A stretch of 64,000 nucleotides of DNA from contig NZ_OY782038.1 in NCBI RefSeq assembly GCF_963677575.1, forward strand, positions 2,979,501-3,043,500, read 5' to 3'. Shown one piece after another: positions 17,484 through 25,989 of the stretch (position 1 is its first letter; each line of letters begins with the position of its first letter). The stretch comes from an uncultured Draconibacterium sp. (GTDB lineage Bacteria; Bacteroidota; Bacteroidia; Bacteroidales; Prolixibacteraceae). The position numbers and the translations under genes are program-made. The notes beneath the pieces are model-generated. The model searched no databases, had not been told where the DNA came from, and worked only from the letters and a program-made list of their open reading frames with translations.

Positions 17484-19427
17484 TTATCTATTTAATTTCT
17501 CTTTCACTTTCGTTAATAGTGGTGCCGCATTTTTATAGCGCGGATTCACTTCGATCAGCTCGTTTAAAACCGCATAACTTTCTTCAAACTTTCCCTGATC
17601 GAATAATTTTTGCGCCTCGATCAAATACAACGGCTCATAATAAGGATGTATTGCCCGGCCGCCCTCCAACAATTCGTCAAGCTCGGCATACTTTCGTTGC
17701 GCCAATTTCAAATTCGCCAAATTTACAAACATCCAAACATTATTGGGATCGGTTTCCAATTCCTTTTTTAATAAGATTTCGGCCTCGTCCCATTTTCTGT
17801 GCTTCAGCAGGTCGATCCCTTCAAAATCATCTTTCGATTGCCTTTCCAACAGCACCACCAGCGGATTGCCTTTGTGGTAAAAAGTCTTTACAATCCGTGT
17901 CGACTGCCAGGTATTGTTCTTCAGCAAATACGAATGAATATAATTCACGCCAAATAATGCATAATCCCAATCTGCCGAACTACGCTCAAGGTAACGCGTA
18001 TATTTAAAATCGATATTGGGTATCTTTTCGAAATAATTCGGCAACTGGCAATTCATTGCTACTATCGCCTTTTCATTACCAATTTCGGAAATCAAATAAT
18101 CCGTCGCCTCCTTCATTCCATGGAAATAATAATCGTACTCGTAATTACTCCATGCCGCCTTGTTTCCTCCCGAAATAGCATTGAAATAAATATAATCTGC
18201 CGGAAAAGTTTTCGCCTGGTGTTGAAACGGCAAGATCATCAATACAAAAAACAGGGCCACAGCCGGAACTTTCACTTTCTTTCTGATGTCTAGTTTTATG
18301 AATTGAAATAAGCCACTTACGGACAAAACAACCATTACCGGAACTACAAATAACATTTGCCGAATCCCGCTGTACAGGTTCGATCCAATAATAATTACAT
18401 ACGCCACCGGGAAAAGCAGTGTAAAAAAGACGAACAACTCGATGATGAGTTGTTCGCTTAACGGTTTAGAAAATTTATAGGTTAAAAAGGCTACAAAGTA
18501 TAGAGTCCCGAGTAAAATAAACTCGGGTGTTGCTATCAAAATCCATTTTATAAGGTAGTGCCAGGGCAGCGACGAACTCCAGATTACATCGCCTTCGAAT
18601 AACTGTTTAATGCTGATTTTGTAGTGCTCCATCACAGACAAACTTTCGAGCGGATGACGCACCACATCCTGCAAGGCATAGGGCCAGAATAATAGTCCGA
18701 GGAAATAACCTGCGAGCACTATTACCAGCCACTGGCCCATTAACCTTACAAAACAAGATTTAGTTGAAACGATATATTTAAGTAAAAAAGGCTTCGAAAG
18801 AATGAGTACCACAATTCCCAATCCGAGATAGGCGAAAAGGATTAATCCGCCAATGCGCACCGAACAGGTAAAAGCGATGGCCAAACCGAGACCGATCACT
18901 GTCTTCCAATTCACTTTCGGAAATTGTTTTAAATACTTTATAATGAAATAAATGCCGGCAATATATCCGGCTGCAAAAGGAATATCTTTTAAGTTGCCAA
19001 ATGCCTGCCCAAACAAACGTGGCGTGAGCATCAGTGATAAAACTACAGTTGCTGCCACCCAATATGAATTGCTAATTTCTTTACCGAGAAGACCGGCGAA
19101 AAGCAGTAGCAAAAAGAAAAATACAGCTCCGGTAAAATGTCGTGTCAGAAATTCATTTTCGATGGAGAACACACGATTGATCAGCGCTGTAAGATTATCA
19201 ACCGATTGCCCGTAATATTTTAAATTGTGAACAGGAGTATTCAGGCAAGAAGTATCCTCTCCGCCGGTGTAATACCAGTTTACCACACGTTTGGCATGCG
19301 GGTAATGCAACATCTCATCGACATTAACGGCCGCTTTCGGCGCTAACGACAGCAAAATCACAGCAGCTACAACCAAGCTGATGCGAAACACATTGCGTGC
19401 AGTTAATATGTCGGTTAATTTATTCAT
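17484..19427 (-). CDS. GT-C/GT39-like membrane glycosyltransferase with TPR tail
   Basis: 647 residues with about ten hydrophobic helices. The first periplasmic loop holds NVDEMLHYPHA with the acidic pair Asp37-Glu38, the position of the catalytic DE/ED motif in GT-C enzymes that use polyprenyl-phosphate sugars. The long loop GQAFGNLKDIPFAAGYIAG also fits this fold. The last about 105 residues are TPR-like (HRKWDEAEILLKKELETDPN and GKFEESYAVLNELIEVNPRY). The start overlaps the stop of the GT2 gene by 8 bp, so the two are translationally coupled: GT2 probably makes the polyprenyl-phosphate sugar and this enzyme transfers it outside the membrane. The acceptor is unknown. Confidence 0.75.
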   Translation of the reverse strand: MNKLTDILTARNVFRISLVVAAVILLSLAPKAAVNVDEMLHYPHAKRVVNWYYTGGEDTSCLNTPVHNLKYYGQSVDNLTALINRVFSIENEFLTRHFTGAVFFFLLLLFAGLLGKEISNSYWVAATVVLSLMLTPRLFGQAFGNLKDIPFAAGYIAGIYFIIKYLKQFPKVNWKTVIGLGLAIAFTCSVRIGGLILFAYLGLGIVVLILSKPFLLKYIVSTKSCFVRLMGQWLVIVLAGYFLGLLFWPYALQDVVRHPLESLSVMEHYKISIKQLFEGDVIWSSSLPWHYLIKWILIATPEFILLGTLYFVAFLTYKFSKPLSEQLIIELFVFFTLLFPVAYVIIIGSNLYSGIRQMLFVVPVMVVLSVSGLFQFIKLDIRKKVKVPAVALFFVLMILPFQHQAKTFPADYIYFNAISGGNKAAWSNYEYDYYFHGMKEATDYLISEIGNEKAIVAMNCQLPNYFEKIPNIDFKYTRYLERSSADWDYALFGVNYIHSYLLKNNTWQSTRIVKTFYHKGNPLVVLLERQSKDDFEGIDLLKHRKWDEAEILLKKELETDPNNVWMFVNLANLKLAQRKYAELDELLEGGRAIHPYYEPLYLIEAQKLFDQGKFEESYAVLNELIEVNPRYKNAAPLLTKVKEKLNR

Positions 19428-20337
19428 AAACCTCCTTCACCAGGTAAACAGGCCGCTTTTGTACCTCTTTGTAAATGCGATAAATGTATTCGCCAATGAG
19501 CCCCAAAAAAGTAAGCTGCACCGATCCAAAAAAACTGATTGCCAAAAAAGTAGACGACCAACCGGTTGGTGCCAGTCCTGTAAATTTTGATATCAGCGTG
19601 TAAACAATGGCCAGCAGAAAAACAGCAACACCCAGTAAACCCAGATACAAACACAGTTTTATGGGCCATTTCGAGAACGAATAAATAGCATCGGCAGCCA
19701 GCGCAAACAATTTTTTACTGGTCATTTTTGCGGAGCCTTCGGCTCTGTCCGGGCGATCGTAAACAATTGTATCGTGCTGAAAACCGATAAAATTCCGGAT
19801 GCCCGGGAAGTAGCGGTTTTGCTCGGTAAATTTTAAAATGGCCGAAACGGCTCGGCGGCTCATGATACAGAAGTTACCGGCTTGCTCCAGCTGTTGCTCT
19901 TCCGAAATATTCCGGAATACTTTATGAAATACATTGATGTAAAAGCGCTTGCTGAACTTTTCGCCACGCTCCGAGCGAACTGCCGAAACCACATCGCCTT
20001 TGGTTTCCTGTATTTTTTGAAAAAGCTCTTCTATCAGCTCCGGAGGATCCTGCATATCGCCATCCATAACCACCACATACTCGCCTTTGGTGTATTCCAA
20101 ACCTGCTGCAATAGCTGCCTGCAATCCAAAATTTCTTGATAACGACACTACTTTCAACTCCGGCTTTTCAGCTTTCATTTCCAGAAGCTGTTGAAGTGTA
20201 TCGTCTGCACTTCCGTCGTCAACACACACCACTTCGAAAGCTTCGCCCAAAGTCATCAGGTTATGGTGAACTTCGTTTATCAGCAGCGATAAAACGGCAC
20301 TTTCGTTAAATAGTGGTATGACAACAGATAGTTTCAT
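19420..20337 (-). CDS. GT2 polyprenyl-phosphate glycosyltransferase (ArnC/GtrB/DPM-like)
   Basis: 305 residues. A GT-A domain with SVVIPLFNES, CVDDGSADDT, the metal-binding DGD in VVMDGDMQDPPEL (92-94) and LSRNFGLQAAIAAGLEY is followed by two C-terminal transmembrane helices (about 228-290). This is the layout of enzymes that load a sugar onto undecaprenyl phosphate on the cytoplasmic face. Sugar identity is not readable. It sits 9 bp after the oxidoreductase gene and overlaps the GT-C-like gene by 8 bp in the same operon. Confidence 0.88.
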   Translation of the reverse strand: MKLSVVIPLFNESAVLSLLINEVHHNLMTLGEAFEVVCVDDGSADDTLQQLLEMKAEKPELKVVSLSRNFGLQAAIAAGLEYTKGEYVVVMDGDMQDPPELIEELFQKIQETKGDVVSAVRSERGEKFSKRFYINVFHKVFRNISEEQQLEQAGNFCIMSRRAVSAILKFTEQNRYFPGIRNFIGFQHDTIVYDRPDRAEGSAKMTSKKLFALAADAIYSFSKWPIKLCLYLGLLGVAVFLLAIVYTLISKFTGLAPTGWSSTFLAISFFGSVQLTFLGLIGEYIYRIYKEVQKRPVYLVKEVYE

Positions 20338-20346
20338 ATTCTGTTT

Positions 20347-21687
20347 TTATGCTTTATGTTGCGTTCCCTGTTTTGGTACCGGAAATTGCATATCAACCGG
20401 GCCCATTTCATACTTCTTCGGTCCCAGTTTTTCATTCGAAGTCATCATCTCCTCCCAGGTTACTTTTTGCCCGGTGTAAGCGGCTGTTCTTCCCATAACT
20501 GCTGTCAATGTAGACTCGGCAGTTCGATGTGCCTCAACAACAGGCTTGTTTGTACGGATAGAAGTTACCAGGTGAATGTGCTCCTGCACGTATGGCGAAA
20601 CCGCTACAACTCCGGTAGAACGACCATCTTTATTTTTCGGATATTCGTAGGTCCATTTTACCGAACCATCATGATTGAAGACCGTGTTTTTACAGTTCGT
20701 GTAACCTTCGGTTCCCATAATTACCTCACCAAGTTGGTTGGCACAACCATCAATCTGGCGCGAAAAACTGTGCGATGAAATACCATTTCCGAAGTCGAAA
20801 TCGATGCTGAAGAAATCATACTGGTCGCCGGTTAGTCTCCGGTGACGTCCGCCAAAACCAATGGCTGATTCAGGAGTTTTTCCCATAAACCAATTTACAA
20901 TATCGATGTTGTGAACGTGAGTATCCAGAATATGATCGCCACCCAACCAGCAGAAGCTGTTCCAGTTACGCAGCATGTATTCCATGTCGCTCCAACCTTC
21001 TTCGCGGGTGCGGAACCAAACATGCGATTGTAACCAATACGCTTTTGCCGCCACCAAATCACCAATAGCACCTGAAGCCACCTGGCGATAAGTTTCGTTA
21101 TAATCGCGGCTGTGGCGACGTTGTGTCCCTGTAATAACTGACAAGCCCATGCTTTCAGCCTTTTTTGCCGTGGCCATAATCTGGCGTGCTCCTACCGGAT
21201 CAACACAAACTGGTTTTTCAAGAAATACATGCTTTTTGGCCTGCACCGCAGCATCAAATTGCATCGGTCTGAAATGAGGTGGTGTAGCCAGAATTACCAC
21301 ATCCAGATCTACATCCAGCAGGCTTTTATAAGCATCGAATCCCCAGAAACAGTTAGCTTCCGGCACTTCAACGCGCTGTTTTAACAATTTATCGCGGCAA
21401 TCCCAAACCTTATCTTCAAACACATCGGCAAGTGCAACCAAGTGTAAACCATGTCCTGCTGCCAAGAAGTTCAATGCTGCGCCGGTTCCCCTGTTTCCGC
21501 AACCCACCAATCCTACTTTCAGTTCTTTACCGTCGGGAGCCTGATCAAGCAACGGGGGAAATTCGTAATCAACCTCTTTTGTCGTGTTTTTACAAGAACT
21601 CAGTGCATTTAAACCAATTACTCCGGCAGCACCGATTAATGCTGATTTCTCCAGAAAATTCCTGCGTGATAGTTGATCTTTACTCAT
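20347..21687 (-). CDS. Tat-exported Gfo/Idh/MocA family oxidoreductase
   Basis: 446 residues. The N-terminus has a twin-arginine signal (SRRNFLEKSALIGAAGVIGL) ending in a Cys (LSSCKNT), so it is likely a Tat-exported lipoprotein. The Rossmann domain shows KVGLVGCGNRGTGAA and the family EKP motif in HVFLEKPVCVDPVGARQ; the C-terminal substrate domain contains DHILDTHVHNIDIVNW. Family members oxidise or epimerise sugars and polyols, or act as NAD-dependent glycosidases (GH109). Export with bound NAD(P) is expected for Tat substrates. The gene lies 11 bp after the tetraheme-FGE fusion and 9 bp before the GT2 gene. Confidence 0.88.
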   Translation of the reverse strand: MSKDQLSRRNFLEKSALIGAAGVIGLNALSSCKNTTKEVDYEFPPLLDQAPDGKELKVGLVGCGNRGTGAALNFLAAGHGLHLVALADVFEDKVWDCRDKLLKQRVEVPEANCFWGFDAYKSLLDVDLDVVILATPPHFRPMQFDAAVQAKKHVFLEKPVCVDPVGARQIMATAKKAESMGLSVITGTQRRHSRDYNETYRQVASGAIGDLVAAKAYWLQSHVWFRTREEGWSDMEYMLRNWNSFCWLGGDHILDTHVHNIDIVNWFMGKTPESAIGFGGRHRRLTGDQYDFFSIDFDFGNGISSHSFSRQIDGCANQLGEVIMGTEGYTNCKNTVFNHDGSVKWTYEYPKNKDGRSTGVVAVSPYVQEHIHLVTSIRTNKPVVEAHRTAESTLTAVMGRTAAYTGQKVTWEEMMTSNEKLGPKKYEMGPVDMQFPVPKQGTQHKA

Positions 21688-21698
21688 TGTATTTCGTT

Positions 21699-23222
21699 TT
21701 AATTTTTTTCTGTTGTAAACATTTCTTCATTGTACTCACAAACCACCCTAAAACCAACACTTTTGGTATCAGAATACCACCAGATACTTTTTGGAATTTG
21801 CGGATCCGTTACCAACCAGGCGTCGGTTTTTGTAAAATCGCGGGCAGCCACACGTAAGTCTTTTGGCGAGTTTCGGAATGAACCTCCACGGACTACGTGT
21901 TCCATTCCGCTTCGTGGTCCTCTTGGGTTTTTCACCACGCCTTTCGGATATTTTCCATACACCTGCGGATCGTAATAGTCAAGGCAGAATTCAGCCACAT
22001 TTCCCAGCATATTTTTCAAACCGTAAGGATTGGCCTCAACGGCATCTGGTTGCTGGGTTTTATTCGGACTGTTCAACTGCGATATCACATACTGGTTAAT
22101 TACTTCTTTATTGCTGCCAAATAACTTCTTGATAAATCCATCCGCTTCAAAATCTTTGGGTGATCCTTCAAAGAAATACGGCATTTGAGTTCCTCCACGT
22201 GCTGCATACTCCCACTCTGCTTCAGTTGGCAGACGGTATTTTCTACCTGTTTCCTGGCTTAGCCACCTACAATATGTTTCGGCTGCATGATGACTCATGG
22301 TAATTGCCGGGCGTGTTCCTTTTCCCCAGCCCTGATCCGGTGCTCCCCAAGGCGGTGTTGCGCCTGAAACGCCATCGGTTTCTTCATCAACTTCTACAGC
22401 TTCTTTCCGTCCCTGAGAACCTGTAGCCGTAAAGAATGCCAGGTATTCATTCCACGACACTTCAATTTCTGCCATCCAGAAATTACCTACTTCCACTTCG
22501 CGCACCGGACCTTCATCTCTTTCACGGTAAGGCTCATCGGCCAGGCTACCCATTTTAAATTGTCCTCCGGGAATGGCAATCATTTTAAACGAAACTGCAG
22601 TTCCCGGAATCTGTTCTTCAAATGTTTCAAAAGCTTTTACTTCAGCTGGAGCGTTATAAATTTCTGTTGGATCAACAGTTTCTTCCAATCCAACCAGCAA
22701 GTTGGTTGCACCTCGGAAATGGCCAACATCATGATGGCACTGCATACACGAGTTATTCTCCGGATCGCGGATATATTTTATATGCTGCTGACAACCCTGT
22801 TCGTTTAGCGTTGACGGGAACATATTGGTGTGACATTTCACGCATCCATCTTCGTATACAAAGTGTTCTGAAGCTTCAACCGACCGTTTAGCTGCCCAAT
22901 CAATCTCTTCCGGATCCATGGTGAGGTACGCATAAAAATCATGAAACCCATGATAAGCTTTTCGGGTTAAAAAACGAGCTATTTGATCTTCCGGTGGTAA
23001 GTGACAATCGACACAGTTGGTGGAAACACCACTTGAAGTATTATGATGGGCTGATAATTTCCAACTGGTTTCGGCATGTTCGTGAACATGACATGAATTA
23101 CAAAAATCGTTTGTTGAAGTATAATTCACGGTTTTATTAAATAACAGCAAAAAGAGTATAACACTCAGTCCTCCCGCAATAAACAGCATGTAGTGTTTGC
23201 GTTTAATCGTCTTATCAGTCAT
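21699..23222 (-). CDS. Tetraheme NapC/NirT-like cytochrome fused to FGE/SUMF1-like domain
   Basis: 507 residues. One N-terminal transmembrane helix (about 11-30) is followed by four CxxCH heme-binding motifs: CNSCH (41-45), CVDCH (70-74), CVKCH (127-131) and CMQCH (159-163), the size and layout of a membrane-anchored NapC/NrfH-type quinol dehydrogenase. From about residue 205 there is a formylglycine-generating-enzyme/SUMF1-like domain: MIAIPGGQFKMGSL, RLPTEAEWEYAARGG, LGNVAEFCLDYYDP and EHVVRGGSFRNSP. FGE-like domains may be enzymatic or act as binding modules. First gene of the operon, preceded by 11-bp direct repeats. The partner that receives electrons is not visible. Confidence 0.88.
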   Translation of the reverse strand: MTDKTIKRKHYMLFIAGGLSVILFLLLFNKTVNYTSTNDFCNSCHVHEHAETSWKLSAHHNTSSGVSTNCVDCHLPPEDQIARFLTRKAYHGFHDFYAYLTMDPEEIDWAAKRSVEASEHFVYEDGCVKCHTNMFPSTLNEQGCQQHIKYIRDPENNSCMQCHHDVGHFRGATNLLVGLEETVDPTEIYNAPAEVKAFETFEEQIPGTAVSFKMIAIPGGQFKMGSLADEPYRERDEGPVREVEVGNFWMAEIEVSWNEYLAFFTATGSQGRKEAVEVDEETDGVSGATPPWGAPDQGWGKGTRPAITMSHHAAETYCRWLSQETGRKYRLPTEAEWEYAARGGTQMPYFFEGSPKDFEADGFIKKLFGSNKEVINQYVISQLNSPNKTQQPDAVEANPYGLKNMLGNVAEFCLDYYDPQVYGKYPKGVVKNPRGPRSGMEHVVRGGSFRNSPKDLRVAARDFTKTDAWLVTDPQIPKSIWWYSDTKSVGFRVVCEYNEEMFTTEKN

Positions 23223-23241
23223 TCGTTGTCAATTTGAGCGG

Positions 23242-23249
23242 CAATAATA
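23242..23249 (-). promoter_or_regulatory. Weak -7 element of the tetraheme-FGE operon
   Basis: Minus strand TATTATTG, one base from TAnnTTTG, 19 bp before the ATG. No TTTG stands at the -33 position; one of the TCTTAA repeats (23270-23275) occupies it instead, as expected for an activator-dependent promoter. Confidence 0.4.
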
Positions 23250-23269
23250 CGCGCGCGCAATTAGCTACT

Positions 23270-23320
23270 TCTTAATATCGATGCTAAATGTGTCTTAACG
23301 ACGTCTTAATTTCATCTTAA
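23270..23320. promoter_or_regulatory. TCTTAA direct repeats at 11-bp spacing (probable activator sites)
   Basis: TCTTAA occurs at 23270, 23293, 23304 and 23315 (steps of 23, 11 and 11 bp); a weaker unit TGCTAA at 23282 fills the larger gap. It lies in the divergent promoter region between the operon and the SARP-like regulator gene. SARP and OmpR-type winged helix proteins bind direct repeats about 11 bp apart, on one face of the helix. Confidence 0.65.
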
Positions 23321-23403
23321 TTTATTTTGTAACTAATTGATTAAAAAGCTTTTTAAGAATTGTATTTTTTATTGAAAAAAATATCGATTTACGTATATTT
23401 TAA

Positions 23404-23411
23404 TATATTTG
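23404..23411 (+). promoter_or_regulatory. Probable -7 element of the SARP-like regulator gene
   Basis: TATATTTG, a perfect TAnnTTTG match, 57 bp before the ATG at 23469, in a very AT-rich stretch. No clear -33 element. Confidence 0.45.
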
Positions 23412-23468
23412 GGATAAAAATAATATCAAATTAAGGACGTTATCATTCTTGTTAAAAGAACATATAAG

Positions 23469-25979
23469 ATGCTGCATAAGATTAGATTGAAGCTATTCTT
23501 GTTACTTTTTGCCGGAGTTGCCTTTTCTCTGCCAGCTAAAGCCAATGATTTTGCCGACAACTCCTTTTTGATAGGTCAATTAACACCCGCCGAATACCAG
23601 AACAACCGACTTTTCGATTTTATAAAAGACAACAATTGGACGGGAATTGAATTAGCTGTCAGTTCCGATAAAGAAGGAATACATTTAGAAAACAGCGCTG
23701 TTCCGTTTTCTGATATTCTTGAAAAAATAGAATTGTTACTGCAAGAAGAAGAATCCAAAATCATTCCGGTATTCATCAACTATTCGGGAAATGTACATGT
23801 GCTGGATTCGGTAATAAACGCAAGCAACCTGACGAACCAGATATTTTATTTACCACAAGGAGAAAAATGGCCATCGATTGAATATTTGGTACAAGCCAAC
23901 CGTAGGGTAATATTTTTTGTTGAAGGCGAGTTGCAAAACGAAAGCCGTATTTTACACGAAACGGACAATTATGCGCTTGAAATCGGAGCCAGTCAGATCA
24001 CACCGAATTCGGCTATTCTGAAACGGGAATCGAACATCAACAAAGAGCTTTTTAAAATCAGTAATTTCGACCGTTTGCCGATCGGTGTTTCCACTTCGTT
24101 GGTAAACCGGAATTTGTACCCCGAATACATTAACTTTTTGCTGGAGGGCTGGATAAAATATGGAAAGAAACCTAACTTCCTTTTTGTTGAAAGGAGTATA
24201 TATAATTTTGGATTTATCATTGAACAACTGAATTCTTTTGAAGCTGTAAAAGGACAGGTGCGCACAGTTGGGAAAAATTTTGAACGCGTTTTCTGGAAAA
24301 ATGCTGAAACACTTATCACCGGCGGAAAATTCAGTTTCCCAATTCGCGGTGGTGAAGAAATGATATTAACTCCCTTTGTTCCGGGTTTTAGCTTAACACC
24401 TTCGCAACTTACCATCACTGCTGAGATGGTGAAACCCGAACAATATTCCATATTGGCAACTCCGCTCGATCTTAACCGGCGTTTAATGGCCAGTTTCCAT
24501 TTCGAGAACGAATTGGCGGATGTGGTGAATCCAGAACGGACTTTCGACGGAAACCGTTTCACCTTTAGCCAGGATATTGATCGGGGAAATGTACTTCGTT
24601 TGCCGGAAAATGCCAATGTAAATCTTGGTCATCCCGAATTGTACGGATTGCCCAACAGCAGTTTTACCATTAGCTGTTTTGTAAAATTTATTGATATTCT
24701 GAAATTTGGCGACAATGCGATTCTGGGCAACGATGAACAAGGTTACCGGAGAGGACTTCATCTGGTTTTGCGCTCGGGACATCCCTATTTCGGACTTTGG
24801 GCGAACGATTTTATGTCGGACGAATTACTGGAAACCAATAAATGGTACCACCTAACATGGCGCTATATTTTGGAAACAGGCCAGCAAGCAATATTTGTTG
24901 ACGGCCAGTATATTGGTGGCTCCGACGGCCATCCGCCCTATTCCGGCACCAACGATATTTTTATTGGCAGTGCACTTTCAGGCGGTGCCAGCCTCAGAGG
25001 ATATATCGACAACCTGTACATTTGGAACCGCCCGCTGGGTAACGAGGAAATAAACCGGCTGGCACACGACGAGGAAATCACTTACCAATCGACGGAAGCC
25101 CCAACAACCTTACTGTCAACCAAAACCATTGTTGCCATTTTAGCTTCTCTGGCCTTTGTTTTCCTGGTGTTAATTTTCATTCTGTTGCGGAAAATGAATG
25201 CACGAAAACATTCAATTTTAGTCAACAAACCTGAAACACCGACAAAGAACCAGATTCAACTTTTTGGCGAATTCAAAGCTATCAATAACAATAACGAAGA
25301 TGTTACCGATCTTTTCACCCCAAAAGTACGCGAACTGTTTATTTTCACGCTCATCCACAGTATGAAGAATGGAATCGGGGCATCTATTCCCGATGTTAAC
25401 AAAACGTTGTGGTATGGAATTGAGGATAAAAAGGTGGCCAACAACCGCGCGGTTACACTCAACAAATTGCGCAAGATTCTGGCACATTTCAATAAGGTAG
25501 AAATTACCTCTCAAAATGGTTATTTGCACTTAAACCTGTCGGAAGACTTTTTCTGTGATTATGTGGAAGCTTTTCAACTCTGTAAAATTCCACAGGGTAT
25601 GACTCGGCAACAGTTGCAACTGTTTTTCCATTTGGTAAAAAAAGGCCGGCTGTTAAAAGGAGTTGACTGGCCATGGCTCGACGAAGTGAGAGGATTCACC
25701 GGCAACCAGGTAATTGACAACCTGTTAAAACTGGCTTCTGATTACAAGAAAGAGAATAAACCCAAAGAAGTAGAAAAGGTATCTCAACGAATCTTGGATT
25801 ACGACGACCTGAGCGAAGAAGCGCTTTATCTGCAAATCTGGGCATTGCAAAAAGCAAATAACTCGCATTTGGCAAAGTTCAATTTCGAGTCGTTCTGCTC
25901 AAAATATGAAAAAACAATGGGCGAATCCTATGCTTTAGGCTTTAAAGAATTCACCCATCATTACGCTAATCAGTTATAA
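23469..25979 (+). CDS. Membrane-spanning regulator: periplasmic LamG sensor, cytoplasmic SARP-like domain
   Basis: 836 residues. Signal peptide (to about 25, LPAKAND); a region of about 30-300 that looks like a TIM-barrel or PI-PLC-like fold but without a recognisable catalytic set; a LamG/concanavalin-like domain (about 337-535, with FTISCFVKF, KWYHLTWRYI, GYIDNLYIWNRPLGNEEI); one transmembrane helix (about 551-573) then RKMNARK; and a cytoplasmic winged helix (about 594-700) with VRELFIFTLIHS, NNRAVTLNKLRKIL and NGYLHLNL, the SARP/OmpR-type pattern, followed by helical repeats like a BTAD. I infer a one-component transmembrane transcription factor controlling the divergent operon. The ligand is unknown. 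Convergent with tnaA, 10 bp between stops. Confidence 0.75.
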   Translation: MLHKIRLKLFLLLFAGVAFSLPAKANDFADNSFLIGQLTPAEYQNNRLFDFIKDNNWTGIELAVSSDKEGIHLENSAVPFSDILEKIELLLQEEESKIIPVFINYSGNVHVLDSVINASNLTNQIFYLPQGEKWPSIEYLVQANRRVIFFVEGELQNESRILHETDNYALEIGASQITPNSAILKRESNINKELFKISNFDRLPIGVSTSLVNRNLYPEYINFLLEGWIKYGKKPNFLFVERSIYNFGFIIEQLNSFEAVKGQVRTVGKNFERVFWKNAETLITGGKFSFPIRGGEEMILTPFVPGFSLTPSQLTITAEMVKPEQYSILATPLDLNRRLMASFHFENELADVVNPERTFDGNRFTFSQDIDRGNVLRLPENANVNLGHPELYGLPNSSFTISCFVKFIDILKFGDNAILGNDEQGYRRGLHLVLRSGHPYFGLWANDFMSDELLETNKWYHLTWRYILETGQQAIFVDGQYIGGSDGHPPYSGTNDIFIGSALSGGASLRGYIDNLYIWNRPLGNEEINRLAHDEEITYQSTEAPTTLLSTKTIVAILASLAFVFLVLIFILLRKMNARKHSILVNKPETPTKNQIQLFGEFKAINNNNEDVTDLFTPKVRELFIFTLIHSMKNGIGASIPDVNKTLWYGIEDKKVANNRAVTLNKLRKILAHFNKVEITSQNGYLHLNLSEDFFCDYVEAFQLCKIPQGMTRQQLQLFFHLVKKGRLLKGVDWPWLDEVRGFTGNQVIDNLLKLASDYKKENKPKEVEKVSQRILDYDDLSEEALYLQIWALQKANNSHLAKFNFESFCSKYEKTMGESYALGFKEFTHHYANQL

Positions 25980-25989
25980 CCGATCCTGC

